Source of the DNA: Vagococcus allomyrinae
Lineage (GTDB): Bacteria > Bacillota > Bacilli > Lactobacillales > Vagococcaceae
Length of the DNA stretch: 64,000 nucleotides
Direction of reading: 5' to 3'
Assembly: GCF_017829975.1 (NCBI RefSeq)
Contig: NZ_JAEEGA010000003.1
Location: 268,406 to 332,405, forward strand
This document shows, piece after piece, positions 54,203 to 63,784 of this stretch. The notes under the pieces are model-generated. The model was not told where the DNA came from and did no database searches. It saw only the letters and a list, made by a program, of their open reading frames with translations. Both the position numbers and the translations under genes were made by a program. The first letter of the stretch is position 1. The number at the start of each line of letters is the position of its first letter.

Positions 54203-55503
54203 TACATTCCCTCCATATCAAATGCTTTGGTACGTTTAAAGACAATTAACGACACCGTAATCACAATCGCTGAAATCATCAGTGTCACAGCTGCTGCCAC
54301 AGAATATTGTGGAGATGTCCCAGTTGTCAATTTATAGATCCAGGAGATCAAGATATCCGTTGAACCTGCGCCACCACCAACACTACCAGGCCCCCCCATA
54401 TTAAAGAGATAGATCATCGAGAAATTATTAAAATTCCCAGTGTATTGAGTGACGAAAATCGGCGCCGCCACATATAAAATCATCGGCATGGTGATTTGAC
54501 TAAAACGTTGAATCGCATTCGCGCCATCAATCTTAGCCGCTTCATACAAATCTGCTGGAATTGATTGCAAGATGCCTGTTACCATAACATAGATATAGGG
54601 GAAACCTAACCAGCCTTGAATCATGATGATCGCCACTTTGGTCCAAAACGGATCGGTCTTCCATGCAATCGCACTAATATCAACAAAAGGTAAATGATTA
54701 AGAAAAGGAATCACCTGCGCATTAATCGCGCCGATACTGTCATTAAAAATATTGGAAAAACTTAAAATAGTAATAAAAGCGGGGACGGCCCACGGCAATA
54801 AGAAGATTACGCCAAACAGACGACGCCCCTTGATAAATTCCTGATTAGCCACCACCGCAGTAAAAACACCGAGCGTGATTTGTAAAGTCGACGCACACAT
54901 GGTCCAAATCAACGTCCACGAAAGCACTGAACCAAACGTGTCACGATATGAACTTAAAAAGAAAATACTAAAAAAGTTCTTAAAGCCGACCCAATCAATC
55001 AGATTAGCTGGTGGAATATGGTAAAAATCGTAGTTTGTAAAGGCCATAAACAAGGTCACCAGGACAGGGAAAATAATAGCAAATGTCATTACAATATAAG
55101 CCGGTAATGTTAGAACATAGGGGAAACCATTGTCAAACATATTATGAATAATTTCTTTTGCAGTCACATTTACTTTCATTCCTGAATTCCATTGTTTCGC
55201 TACCATGCGGGCATCACGAAGATTGATGGCATAAAAAATTAAAAAGATAACCGTAATGATAATTTGTAAAGTTCCTTCAATCATTAAAAAGAGCGAATGA
55301 TCTTCGATTGGCACACTTCCAAGGGTAATAAAACCGTGTAACGCCCCAATCCCAAATGTGGCCATTTCAAATAGAAATAAGAGAAACACACCTAAAAAGA
55401 TAAATCCTTTAAATTTCTGTTCATTATAAAATTGGCCTAATCCTGGGATAAGAGATAAGAGAGTTGCTCGTTTAACATTTTTTTTGTTGATTGCAGTAGT
55501 CAT
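54202..55503 (-). CDS. mdxF: Maltodextrin ABC permease MdxF/MalF
   Basis: A 433-residue permease with about eight helices, the larger partner of the pair. EAA loop: [22 protein letters not shown] near residues 330-350. The extended N terminus with [15 protein letters not shown] is typical of Gram-positive MalF. It overlaps mdxG. A stem-loop lies between mdxE and this gene. Confidence 0.94.
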   Translation of the reverse strand: MTTAINKKNVKRATLLSLIPGLGQFYNEQKFKGFIFLGVFLLFLFEMATFGIGALHGFITLGSVPIEDHSLFLMIEGTLQIIITVIFLIFYAINLRDARMVAKQWNSGMKVNVTAKEIIHNMFDNGFPYVLTLPAYIVMTFAIIFPVLVTLFMAFTNYDFYHIPPANLIDWVGFKNFFSIFFLSSYRDTFGSVLSWTLIWTMCASTLQITLGVFTAVVANQEFIKGRRLFGVIFLLPWAVPAFITILSFSNIFNDSIGAINAQVIPFLNHLPFVDISAIAWKTDPFWTKVAIIMIQGWLGFPYIYVMVTGILQSIPADLYEAAKIDGANAIQRFSQITMPMILYVAAPIFVTQYTGNFNNFSMIYLFNMGGPGSVGGGAGSTDILISWIYKLTTGTSPQYSVAAAVTLMISAIVITVSLIVFKRTKAFDMEGM

Positions 55504-55526
55504 CTTGATTCTCCTCTTTAAACGAA

Positions 55527-55552
55527 TTTCGGCAGAGCGAACCCTGCCGAAA
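55527..55552 (-). terminator. Intercistronic hairpin between mdxE and mdxF
   Basis: Perfect arms TTTCGGCAG (55527-55535) and CTGCCGAAA (55544-55552) without a long T run. Position after a binding-protein gene suggests partial termination or an RNA processing/stability element that raises MdxE over the permeases. Confidence 0.75.
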
Positions 55553-55563
55553 ACCAGTTAACT

Positions 55564-56832
55564 TTATTTCGTGTATTTTTGGGCGATTGCGTCATTAATG
55601 ACTTTAACCGCTGCATCTGCTGCTTCTTGAGCTGTTTGTTTGCCTGAAGCCGCATCAAACATTAAGTTTTCACCACCAGCCCATACTTCACCCATTTCAG
55701 GAATGTTTGGCATTGGATCAGCATCCGCATATTGGGCGATAACAGCTGATGTAATTTGATCATCACCTGAAGCAGCCAATTCACGTGATTTGTTGTTGGC
55801 AGGAACTTCATTTGTTACGTCATATAATTTAGTTTGATTAGCTTCTGTTGTTAGAAAATCAATAAATTTTTGACCCACTTCTTTGTTTTTAGAATAGTTA
55901 CTAACTACCCATGCTTTACCACCACCAAAGGCTTCATAAGCATTGCCGTTATTTAGAGTTGGAATCTTGGCAACACCAAAGTTAACACCGGCTTCTTTAT
56001 AGTTAGCTGCTGCCCACGGACCATCGATGATAGCTGCTGTTTTACCATTAACAAACTGATCGGTAATGAAATCACCAGCACTCTTAACATCTTGCATTCC
56101 TTTAGGCCATGTTTTTTGGAACCATGTATTAGCATATTCAATTCCTTCAACCGCTCCCGGCGAATTCAAGCCAACGTCAGTCGGATCAGTGCCATCATTG
56201 CCAAAGACATAACCGCCATAACCAGCTAATAAACCATAAGCTGAGTAAAAGTCAGTCCATTTAGCAAGGAAGCCAACATTGGTGCCTTTTTCAGCAGTAA
56301 AATCAAATTTAGGATCTTTAGCGATTTCTTCCAAATCTTTAAAGGTTGCGGGAACCGTATCGATTAAGTCTTTATTGTAATAAAGAACTAATGTTTCAAT
56401 TATCGCTGGCTCACCGAAGAATTTGCCGTCAACAGTGACTTGAGATCTATCAGTGTCATTGTAATCTGCTTCATTGCCTAGCGTCACTTCAGCCAAATGT
56501 CCTTGTTGTCCCAAAGGTCCCAAACGGTCATAAGCAGACATCATCACGTCTGGTGCTTTACCAGCTGGTCCATCTAAAGGTAATGCTTCTAACTGTTCAA
56601 ACATATCTCGCTCAGTTAATTTAACCGTCACGTCATGCTCTTTTTCAAAGTCACCTTTAATCGCTTCAAGATATTTGATATACCCTTTATCAACGGAAAC
56701 GTTTAACGTTTTGCCATCTGATTGACTGGCTTCTTCTTTAGCCTTCTCTTTCGCTCCACCACAAGCTGCCAAACTTAAAGCAATACCGGCTACTAATAAC
56801 CCTAAGCCAACTTTTTTAAAACTCTTCTTCAT
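55564..56832 (-). CDS. mdxE: Maltodextrin-binding lipoprotein MdxE
   Basis: About 422 residues. The signal peptide ends with the lipobox SLAAC. The mature protein is an extracellular solute-binding protein of cluster for maltose/maltodextrin (PDVMMSAYDRLGPL near residue 115, then AIIDGPWAA and EVPANN). It delivers maltodextrins to MdxFG. The ATG at 56832 follows GGGGG. The promoter carries two MalR-type operators. Confidence 0.93.
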   Translation of the reverse strand: MKKSFKKVGLGLLVAGIALSLAACGGAKEKAKEEASQSDGKTLNVSVDKGYIKYLEAIKGDFEKEHDVTVKLTERDMFEQLEALPLDGPAGKAPDVMMSAYDRLGPLGQQGHLAEVTLGNEADYNDTDRSQVTVDGKFFGEPAIIETLVLYYNKDLIDTVPATFKDLEEIAKDPKFDFTAEKGTNVGFLAKWTDFYSAYGLLAGYGGYVFGNDGTDPTDVGLNSPGAVEGIEYANTWFQKTWPKGMQDVKSAGDFITDQFVNGKTAAIIDGPWAAANYKEAGVNFGVAKIPTLNNGNAYEAFGGGKAWVVSNYSKNKEVGQKFIDFLTTEANQTKLYDVTNEVPANNKSRELAASGDDQITSAVIAQYADADPMPNIPEMGEVWAGGENLMFDAASGKQTAQEAADAAVKVINDAIAQKYTK

Positions 56833-56875
56833 TACGAATACCCCCTGCATTTTTTTGTTTTCGCTTACACCCTTA

Positions 56876-56929
56876 TTATTATCTGTTACGTGTACCATTG
56901 CAATCGCTTTACAGCTGTTACCGTTAACA
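56876..56929 (-). promoter_or_regulatory. mdxE promoter with two MalR/LacI-type operators
   Basis: On the minus strand TTGCAA (56903-56898), 16 bases, TAATAA (56881-56876). An operator TGTTACGTGTACCA (56884-56897) fills the spacer and a second, TGTTACCGTTAACA (56916-56929), lies 32 bases upstream. The second also fits the cre consensus. The same sequences flank the malL promoter. Confidence 0.75.
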
Positions 56930-56946
56930 AGAATCACAACGGTTTT

Positions 56947-58707
56947 TTATTTGGCTTGGACTAGGACAACAAAGCCTTTTGGCTGAATCAATGTATCTGC
57001 TAGGCGACTCATCACCACTTTCTGATCAGCTGTTTTCTGATAGCTTTGACTGTCGGTCCCTCTGTTAAAGTAAGCCGTTAAGATTTGGGAATCCGTTTCA
57101 CGCTTAAAGCCAACGACCTGGTGGGTATCATCTGCCAAGATGAAGTCAAGCGTCCCCAACGACAAAACAGGTTGATAATCTTTTCGCAGCTGAATCAATT
57201 CTTTGGTAAACGCTAGGAACTGCTGATCTTGCCGTTCTTGCTCCCAAACCATCGTCTTGCGGCAATCCGGGTCATTTTCACCAGTCATGCCAACTTCCGT
57301 CCCGTAGTAAATGCACGGTGAGCCGTGTTGTAAAAATGTAAAGGCCAAAGTCATCTGAGCAACCGCTTTGTCTTCATCTGCAATGGTCAATAGACGAGCC
57401 GTATCATGAGAATCCAGCATGTTAAACATTACTTCATTGGTTTGTTGGCGATACAACATCAACTGTTCATTGAGGCCACTGACCAGTTTTGAAGCTGAGA
57501 TCGATTGCGCCACAAAGAAATTAGCAATGGTCTCAGTGTAGGCATAATTCATGACAGCGTGGAACTCATCACCATTTAACCAGCTTTGTGAGGAATGCCA
57601 AATTTCACCTAGAATATAAAAGTCCTCTTTAATAGCGACTGTTTCACTATAGAATTTTTTCCAGAAATGATGATCCACTTCATTCGCCACATCTAACCGC
57701 CAAGCGTCAATGTCGAATTCTTCAATCCAATAGGTAGCAATTTCCAGTAAATAAGCTTGTACTTCTGGATTTGCCGTATTTAACTTAGGCATTCTTGGCG
57801 TAAAAGCAAAGGTATCATAAGACACGGTTTTAGCCCCTTCTTGATTACCATTAGTCCCAAACTCCACTGGATAACTGTGAATGTGAAACCAATCAGCATA
57901 CTGGGATTGACCTTCATTTTTTATGACATCTTGCCATTGAGGAGAGTGATACCCCATATGGTTAAACACCGCGTCCAACATAATTTTGATGCCTCGTTTA
58001 TGGGCTTCATCCACCAACGTTTTAAAGGTGGCCTTATCTCCAAAATCTGGATCAATCTCAAAGTAATCAATCGTGTCGTATTTGTGATTGGAGTGAGCTT
58101 TAAAGATTGGACAGAAATAAATACCATTAATCCCTAAATCCACTAAATAATCTAAATGGTCGATTACCCCTTGTAAATCGCCACCAAAAAAATCTTCTCG
58201 ACCAGGGTGTTCCTTGCTGGACCATGGCAACGTGCCTTTCGGATCATTGCTTGGATCCCCATTAGCAAAACGCTCTGGAAAAATTTGATACCACACAGTT
58301 TCCTTAACCCATTGTGGTGCTTTAAAGCGATCCATTTCCTGAAAATATGGCATTCTAAAATAATTTTCTGCTTTGGCAATCACTTCCGAATCGTAGTCAA
58401 AAATCCCACGATCACCATAAAAAACTTCTTGATCATGTCCGACAACATGAAAGCCATACTGTAAGCGGCGAAAAGCGGCAGTAGTTTTAATCAACCAATA
58501 GTCAAATTGTTCTGTGCTAGTTAGTAACGTCATCGGTTCAGAATCTAAATACCACCGATCCTCACCGATTAAATAAGGATCCCCTTTAATGACATTGACC
58601 GACGTGACGTCGCCTTTTTTAGTTCTTAAACGGATATGAAATTCATCCTGCTCATATAAATAAGCGTACTCACTGTCCGGTCGGTGCAATAATGCTGATT
58701 TTTCCAT
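56947..58707 (-). CDS. nplT: Neopullulanase/maltogenic amylase (GH13_20)
   Basis: A 586-residue cytoplasmic GH13 enzyme with an N-terminal CBM34-type domain (to about 115). Catalytic regions: DAVFNHMG near 225, WRLDVANEVD (nucleophile Asp) near 310, ILGEIWH (acid/base Glu) near 340, and MLDSHDT near 405. It trims maltodextrins, cyclodextrins or pullulan to maltose and glucose. The ATG at 58707 has AGGAAG. No signal peptide, so it acts after import. It follows malL by 19 bases. Confidence 0.92.
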   Translation of the reverse strand: MEKSALLHRPDSEYAYLYEQDEFHIRLRTKKGDVTSVNVIKGDPYLIGEDRWYLDSEPMTLLTSTEQFDYWLIKTTAAFRRLQYGFHVVGHDQEVFYGDRGIFDYDSEVIAKAENYFRMPYFQEMDRFKAPQWVKETVWYQIFPERFANGDPSNDPKGTLPWSSKEHPGREDFFGGDLQGVIDHLDYLVDLGINGIYFCPIFKAHSNHKYDTIDYFEIDPDFGDKATFKTLVDEAHKRGIKIMLDAVFNHMGYHSPQWQDVIKNEGQSQYADWFHIHSYPVEFGTNGNQEGAKTVSYDTFAFTPRMPKLNTANPEVQAYLLEIATYWIEEFDIDAWRLDVANEVDHHFWKKFYSETVAIKEDFYILGEIWHSSQSWLNGDEFHAVMNYAYTETIANFFVAQSISASKLVSGLNEQLMLYRQQTNEVMFNMLDSHDTARLLTIADEDKAVAQMTLAFTFLQHGSPCIYYGTEVGMTGENDPDCRKTMVWEQERQDQQFLAFTKELIQLRKDYQPVLSLGTLDFILADDTHQVVGFKRETDSQILTAYFNRGTDSQSYQKTADQKVVMSRLADTLIQPKGFVVLVQAK

Positions 58708-58726
58708 TGTTAACTTCCTACTTTCA

Positions 58727-60400
58727 TTAATTAATGATGACAACTGCCCCATATGGTGGCAACTCTAATTGATTTTTTGTCAGAACATAAGGTGTCCCAT
58801 GAAGAACGACTTGACCACCAGTTAGCTCGTCCGGCACCTCGATTATCACTGGTTTTTTGCTTAAATTACAGGCAACTAGCGCCAACTGATCCGCCAGCTC
58901 TCGCTGGTAAACATAGGTATCATCACCGGTTTCCAAAAGTTCAAATGCGGCTTCACCAAAGAGTGGTTGCTGCTTTAAAGCCAAAAGAGCTTGATAGTAA
59001 TGCAAAACGCTCTCGCTCAATGCTTCCTGATCCGCTACATTGTAGACCGCTTCAATATTGACATCACTCCAGGGTTCTACTTCAGAAAAACCAGCATACG
59101 CCTCAGCATTCCACTGCATAGCCCCTCGACTGGCTTCTTTGTTCACGCTAGCAATCACTGCCAAGGCATCTTGTTGCGCCATCCCTTTAGCTAACATTTC
59201 ATTAAAGTAGTCTTTTGCGGCTGGGTCCTGAAAAACATCAACATCATCGATCACCACGTTTTTCATCCCCAGCTCCTCACCGTACAAAATAATCGGCAAT
59301 CCACGTTGTAAGTACATCAAGGTGGCCAACATTTTGGCGCTCTCATCTCGAAACTTTTGGTCATCGCCAAAACGGGACACTAAACGTGGCATATCGTGAT
59401 TGTTCCAATAAAGCGTTGGAAAACGTTCCCCATTTAATTGGGCTTGCCAAGAAGCCATGGTCGCCTTAAACTCTTTCACCGCTAGTCGTTTCTGTTGTAA
59501 CCCTTCAGGTAACTGATCGGTAATTTCACTGAACTCCTCAGGGAAGTAGCGGAAACTGACAACCGTATCACATTGATGATTGGCTGGATCCGTATATTGT
59601 CTGGCTAAACTTTCATTTGCTGAAGCAGCCTCTCCTAAAATAAAGAGATCAGGTTTAATGGCTCGCAACTCGCCAATAAAAGCAGAGAGATAGTCCCTTA
59701 CTTTGGGCAAATTCGCGTAATACTCTTCTGCAATGGCTACTTGCCCCTCTGGAATATCAGGTACTTGCAGCGAAAAGTCCGCTTTCTCTAAGTGAATAAA
59801 AGCGTCAAAACGAAACCCATCAATCCCTTTCGTTAGCCAGTACTTTGCAATGTCAAGCATGGCATGACGAACTTCTGGATTTTGCCAATTTAAATCAGGC
59901 ATTTCCTTATCAAAAAGATGAAAGTAATAATCGTCTGACTGCTTGTCTTTTTCCCAAACTGAGCCACCAAAAAATGACGCCCAATTGTTAGGTGGCAATG
60001 TTCCTCGCCCCTTTTTCCAAATGTAATAATCACGATAAATGTTATCTGGGCTTTTAGAAGCTTCATAAAACCACGGATGTTGAGTGGAGGTGTGATTGAG
60101 CACCAAATCAAAGACAATTTTTAACTGTCGTTTATGAGCTTCCTCAATAAACTCTGACAATTGATCCTCTGTTCCAAATAGTGGATCAATCGCATAATAA
60201 TTTGAAATATCGTAGCCATTATCGACTTGTGGTGAAATGAAAATCGGGTTTAGCCACAGGGTGTTGACGCCAATGCTTTTAATATAATCCAGCTGGCTGG
60301 TAATCCCTGGAATATCACCAACACTATCGTTATTGCTGTCTTTAAAACTTTTAGGATAAATTTGATAAATGATTGCTTCTTGCCACCATTTAGTTGCCAT
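58727..60400 (-). CDS. malL: Alpha-glucosidase / oligo-1,6-glucosidase (GH13)
   Basis: A 557-residue GH13 enzyme without signal peptide. Catalytic regions: FDLVLNHTS near 97, GFRFDAFIH (nucleophile Asp) near 190, ILGEAAS (Glu) near 250, and YWNNHDMPR near 310. This set matches oligo-1,6-glucosidase, dextran glucosidase or alpha-glucosidase. It hydrolyses short alpha-glucans or isomaltose. AAGGAGGGG precedes the ATG at 60400. First structural gene after its own promoter and operator pair. Confidence 0.9.
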   Translation of the reverse strand: MATKWWQEAIIYQIYPKSFKDSNNDSVGDIPGITSQLDYIKSIGVNTLWLNPIFISPQVDNGYDISNYYAIDPLFGTEDQLSEFIEEAHKRQLKIVFDLVLNHTSTQHPWFYEASKSPDNIYRDYYIWKKGRGTLPPNNWASFFGGSVWEKDKQSDDYYFHLFDKEMPDLNWQNPEVRHAMLDIAKYWLTKGIDGFRFDAFIHLEKADFSLQVPDIPEGQVAIAEEYYANLPKVRDYLSAFIGELRAIKPDLFILGEAASANESLARQYTDPANHQCDTVVSFRYFPEEFSEITDQLPEGLQQKRLAVKEFKATMASWQAQLNGERFPTLYWNNHDMPRLVSRFGDDQKFRDESAKMLATLMYLQRGLPIILYGEELGMKNVVIDDVDVFQDPAAKDYFNEMLAKGMAQQDALAVIASVNKEASRGAMQWNAEAYAGFSEVEPWSDVNIEAVYNVADQEALSESVLHYYQALLALKQQPLFGEAAFELLETGDDTYVYQRELADQLALVACNLSKKPVIIEVPDELTGGQVVLHGTPYVLTKNQLELPPYGAVVIIN

Positions 60401-60427
60401 GCAGTCCCCTCCTTCATAGTCAACACA

Positions 60428-60482
60428 AGCATACGAAATGTTACAGGTAACAGCAACCACAGAAAGCCTGTTACCGGTAACA
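60428..60482 (-). promoter_or_regulatory. malL promoter with two MalR-type operators
   Basis: On the minus strand TTGCTG (60456-60451), 17 bases, TATGCT (60433-60428). TGTTACAGGTAACA (60439-60452) overlaps the spacer and -35 box and a perfect palindrome TGTTACCGGTAACA (60469-60482) lies 30 bases upstream, in helical phase. This matches the layout at mdxE. Confidence 0.8.
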
Positions 60483-60529
60483 AGATCAAAAAAATCAGCC
60501 TCCTGATTAGGAAACTGATTGTCATATGT

Positions 60530-61486
60530 CTAGTCACTTTTTTGTGTGCTTTCTCTAACGATTAGCTCAGGTTCAAAAAACTCATTGCCTTGAGGGGCCC
60601 CTTTTTGCTCAATTTTGTTTAATAGCATTCTGGCACATGCTTGTCCCATTTCAATCACTGACTGCTTGACTGTCGTCAATCTCGGATAAGCGATTTGATC
60701 AAGGAACACACCGTCAAATCCAATGACCCCATAATCAATGGGTATTTTAGCCTTCATGTTTAATAGCCCGCGCTCTATTCCAATCGCTAATCGATCTGAA
60801 CTACAGACAAAGGCGGTTCTTTTGTTAAACTCATAAAAATTTTCTTCAATAAACGCGGCTGAATAACGGGATCGGTTATCAAAGCGGTGAATCTCAGGGA
60901 GAAGTTGATGTTTCTGCATCGTATTGATATAACCTGCTTCGCGAGAAAACTCAAAGGTCTCCTTGACATCAATCCCAATAAAGACGATTCGTTCATACCC
61001 CATCTTAATGGCGTGCTCAGTGGATAAAGTTGTTCCTTGTTTATTATCGGTATCAACAAAATCATAGCCATAACGATTTTCCCCGAAAAGGATCACTGGT
61101 TTTTCAATTCGACCAATCCACTCATAGTCTTTGTCTCTCATCCCAGTGATGATATAGCCGTCTGATAAGCCAACGTCAAAACTATTTTCCGTCACCAATT
61201 GCAAGGAATACTGATGCTTGTCTAACTCCATTGAAATCCCCATCAATAAATTCATGTAATAAGGTTCTGTCGTATCCATTTCTTCTAAAATGAACATCTT
61301 AACCACTTGAGTTCGATTATTTGCCAAAGCCTTGGCCGCCACATTAGGTTTGTAGTCCAAATCTTTCATGGCTTGAAAGACTAACTCCTTTAATTCATCT
61401 GTCACTTGCTCCGGGTGGTTAATCACCCGCGAGACTGTCATTTTCGAGACATTCGCTTTTTTAGCTACATCTGTTAACGTAACCAT
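60530..61486 (-). CDS. malR: LacI-family regulator of the maltose regulon
   Basis: A 318-residue LacI regulator. The HTH is TLTDVAKKANVSKMTVSRVI (residues 3-22) with the hinge helix VAAKALANNRT near 55. The C-terminal periplasmic-binding-like domain includes VGLSDGYIITG and FDGVFLDQ. It is immediately upstream of malL on the same strand. Palindromes TGTTACCGGTAACA near malL and mdxE are its probable operators, released by maltose or a derivative. Confidence 0.9.
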   Translation of the reverse strand: MVTLTDVAKKANVSKMTVSRVINHPEQVTDELKELVFQAMKDLDYKPNVAAKALANNRTQVVKMFILEEMDTTEPYYMNLLMGISMELDKHQYSLQLVTENSFDVGLSDGYIITGMRDKDYEWIGRIEKPVILFGENRYGYDFVDTDNKQGTTLSTEHAIKMGYERIVFIGIDVKETFEFSREAGYINTMQKHQLLPEIHRFDNRSRYSAAFIEENFYEFNKRTAFVCSSDRLAIGIERGLLNMKAKIPIDYGVIGFDGVFLDQIAYPRLTTVKQSVIEMGQACARMLLNKIEQKGAPQGNEFFEPELIVRESTQKSD

Positions 61487-61588
61487 ACTAGTTCCCGATC
61501 CCCCCTTTTTAAACCTATCTACTTTTCATTATAACTATTTCAAAAAATAATACTAGATTTAACCTTTGAATAAAAAATCATTTTTAAC

Positions 61589-61616
61589 TTGACTGAACGA
61601 ATAATAACGATATGAT
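61589..61616 (+). promoter_or_regulatory. Promoter of the cyclase gene
   Basis: TTGACT (61589-61594), 16 bases, TATGAT (61611-61616); the start codon follows 48 bases after. Confidence 0.75.
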
Positions 61617-61663
61617 TAGATTATACTGTGGAAACAATGATAAAAAATACTGGAGGATTGACC

Positions 61664-62395
61664 ATGGAACTTACCGACTTACTAACTCAACTAAAAGAAA
61701 AAGAATGGGTTGACTTAACACATGATGTAACTGCCACCATCCCGAGATTTTCGGCCTTTAACGCCTCTCAAGAAAAAACCTTATTCGGTTATCAAGATGG
61801 TTTTTATGCCAAAGAATACACCCTTCCTACGCAATATGGTACTCACGTGGATGCCCCTGCTCACTTTGTTGAAGGCAAACGACTACTTCATGAATTGACT
61901 CTAAAAGAGATGATCTTGCCTTTAGTCGTCCTACATGTGGAAGATAAAGTCGCTGCTAATCATGACTATGCTGTGACTAAAGAGGATATTTTGGCCTTTG
62001 AAGCCGAACACGGCGACATTCCCCCTCATAGCTTTGTGGCCTTAGCCAGCGGCTGGAGTCAGCGTTGGCCCGATCAAGCGGCCTTTGACAATAAAGACCA
62101 CGATGGAAACAATCACACACCTGGTTGGTCCCTAGAGGCACTGAGATTTCTTTGTGAAGAACGACAGATTGATGCCATTGGTCATGAAACATTAGACACA
62201 GATTGTGCCCTTGACTACCAAAAAAACGGCACTCTTGAAGCAGAGTATTACGTCCTTTCCCAAGATGTCTATCAAGTTGAAGTCATGACTAATTTAACAC
62301 AATTGCCTTCCAAAGGCGCCATCATCATCACCAGTGTCCCTAAGATTAAAGACGCACCGGGCTTTACTGCTCGCGCCTTTGCTATTTTGCCATAA
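61664..62395 (+). CDS. Cyclase-family hydrolase (kynurenine formamidase-like)
   Basis: A 243-residue metal-dependent hydrolase of the putative cyclase family (Pfam Cyclase), which includes arylformamidase/kynurenine formamidase and isatin hydrolase. The metal motif is YGTHVDAPAHF near residue 63 (HxGTHxDxPxH variant), with SGWSQRWPD near 133 and IGHETLDTDC near 172. GGAGG 8 bases before the ATG at 61664 fixes the start. Alone in its transcript, with terminator. Substrate unknown. Confidence 0.85.
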   Translation: MELTDLLTQLKEKEWVDLTHDVTATIPRFSAFNASQEKTLFGYQDGFYAKEYTLPTQYGTHVDAPAHFVEGKRLLHELTLKEMILPLVVLHVEDKVAANHDYAVTKEDILAFEAEHGDIPPHSFVALASGWSQRWPDQAAFDNKDHDGNNHTPGWSLEALRFLCEERQIDAIGHETLDTDCALDYQKNGTLEAEYYVLSQDVYQVEVMTNLTQLPSKGAIIITSVPKIKDAPGFTARAFAILP

Positions 62396-62400
62396 GAAAA

Positions 62401-62441
62401 AGCTGTAGTGCTTCCCGAAGAGTAATCGAGGCACTACAGCT
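62401..62441. terminator. Terminator after the cyclase gene
   Basis: Perfect arms AGCTGTAGTGC (62401-62411) and GCACTACAGCT (62431-62441) between convergent genes. Confidence 0.8.
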
Positions 62442-62447
62442 TGCTTC

Positions 62448-62696
62448 TTATCCCATTTTTTTAATTTCTGCCTTCATCGCCAGACTAGCTGCTATACCCG
62501 TCCCGCCTAAAATAATGGCCCATTTATGAGGTGTTAATAGCCCGAATAAAACGAGACTGGTACCCGTTACCCCATTTGCAATATAACTGGTTGTTAATGC
62601 CCTCTTACTGGGCCTCGGAATACTTATTTTTACCCCTGTTAACTCACCTGTCACCTGACAAACGCCGTCTATTACTGAATACATTGTGTTAATCAT
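62448..62696 (-). CDS. Small membrane protein of unknown function
   Basis: An 82-residue protein with two predicted hydrophobic segments (about 37-52 and 57-72) and a basic hydrophilic region around residues 22-32 (KISIPRPSKRAL). AAGAGGAGG precedes the ATG at 62696. It follows another tiny membrane protein by 16 bases and a TetR gene, so all three may be one operon. No family recognised. Confidence 0.65.
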   Translation of the reverse strand: MINTMYSVIDGVCQVTGELTGVKISIPRPSKRALTTSYIANGVTGTSLVLFGLLTPHKWAIILGGTGIAASLAMKAEIKKMG

Positions 62697-62712
62697 CGTG
62701 TTCCTCCTCTTT

Positions 62713-62940
62713 CTAAATAATAAAAGTTGACACAAACCACGTAGACGCTGATCCTAGAAAAGCTAAAATGGCTAGCGTTACACACGTCACCCCACCAATT
62801 TTTCTTCCTTTTGTCTTTTGCTTAAACGACAATAATAAACTACCAACAAGGAGTAGTATCACTCCCAAAATAATATTTACAATCATCGAAAAAGGGGCTA
62901 CCCTTGACAAAAATGTCATAACTTCGCCATAAATACTCAT
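62713..62940 (-). CDS. Small two-helix membrane protein
   Basis: A 75-residue protein with hydrophobic helices at about residues 18-38 and 50-72, separated by the basic loop KQKTKGRKIGG, which would face the cytoplasm. It lies 54 bases after the TetR gene and just before the 82-residue protein. A membrane-stress, efflux-accessory or toxin-like role is possible; none is supported by sequence alone. Confidence 0.65.
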   Translation of the reverse strand: MSIYGEVMTFLSRVAPFSMIVNIILGVILLLVGSLLLSFKQKTKGRKIGGVTCVTLAILAFLGSASTWFVSTFII

Positions 62941-62994
62941 TTACTTATCCTTCTTTCTACTAATAAAACTCGTTTAGTTTGGTGTTAGGAAACC

Positions 62995-63582
62995 TCATTT
63001 AAATAATTGAGGCAAAATTCCGTCTAATAAAAACATGAAGACTTCTCGATGATCATATGCCACTCGCTCTTTGTTTGTCACGGTATACAAAAGAGAACTA
63101 GTCACAGCAAACGCTTTTTCCTGACTGACAGCCAGTGGGAGACCCGTTAGCTTTACCAGCTCTTCAAACGAAGCCACACTGTCAAATTTAAGTTGTTCAA
63201 TTTTTTCTTGTGGTAGCTTATTGATAAATGCTAAGAAATCGACCGAAGTAACATCGTACAAAAAGGGACGTTTATCATACTCATCAAAGTGACTAATCAG
63301 TGCCTGACGAAAGCCCTCCATACCACCAATATCTAAAATATTTTGTCTGATCGTTTCCGTCAATGACTTTTGAACACTCGCCAGAGTTTCACAAAACAAC
63401 GACTCTTTTGACGGGTACAATAAATAAAAGGCGCCCGTTGAAATGCCAATACTAGCAGTTAGCTTACTGATACTCGTCTTCTTATAACCATATAGTGCCC
63501 AACTTTGTTCACATTCAAACTGAAGCTTGCCCCGCAAGTCCACTTTTTCTGCTTCAGAAAAACCTTTTGGTCCTTTTGTCAT
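62995..63582 (-). CDS. TetR-family regulator
   Basis: A 195-residue TetR regulator: the HTH is in the first 60 residues (SISKLTASIGISTGAFYLLYPSKESLF), followed by a helical ligand domain. AGAGGTG precedes the ATG. It is the first gene of a probable operon with two small membrane proteins, which it is likely to control. Confidence 0.85.
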   Translation of the reverse strand: MTKGPKGFSEAEKVDLRGKLQFECEQSWALYGYKKTSISKLTASIGISTGAFYLLYPSKESLFCETLASVQKSLTETIRQNILDIGGMEGFRQALISHFDEYDKRPFLYDVTSVDFLAFINKLPQEKIEQLKFDSVASFEELVKLTGLPLAVSQEKAFAVTSSLLYTVTNKERVAYDHREVFMFLLDGILPQLFK

Positions 63583-63735
63583 TTGTTCACCTCTTCTGTG
63601 AATATTTTTTTATTTTTATTCATAATTAAAATATAACCTTTTCCGATCACATTGTCAATAAAAAAAAAGCCGAAAAATTTAAGCTGCTGAAAAACGAATA
63701 GATTTCTTTCGTTTTAATCTTTAGAGATAAAATAA
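63583..63735. other. AT-rich spacer next to the insertion sequence
   Basis: Contains an imperfect palindrome AAAACGAA (about 63690) / TTCGTTTT and the region where one IS end should lie. The IS boundary and any target duplication cannot be fixed with one end in the window. Confidence 0.35.
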
Positions 63736-63772
63736 TAAGGGTCCAATCCCTGATTTTGGGATTGGAACCTTA
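63736..63772 (-). terminator. Terminator after the transposase
   Basis: 15-bp arms 63736-63750 and 63758-63772 with one mismatch, followed by a T-rich stretch on the minus strand. It may also lie within the IS end. Confidence 0.7.
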
Positions 63773-63784
63773 TTTTATTCTCTT

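Noticed and set aside
56899..56914. Additional cre site in the mdxE promoter
   Set aside because: TGTAAAGCGATTGCA also misses the consensus spacing by one base; the nearby TGTTACCGTTAACA is the better site.
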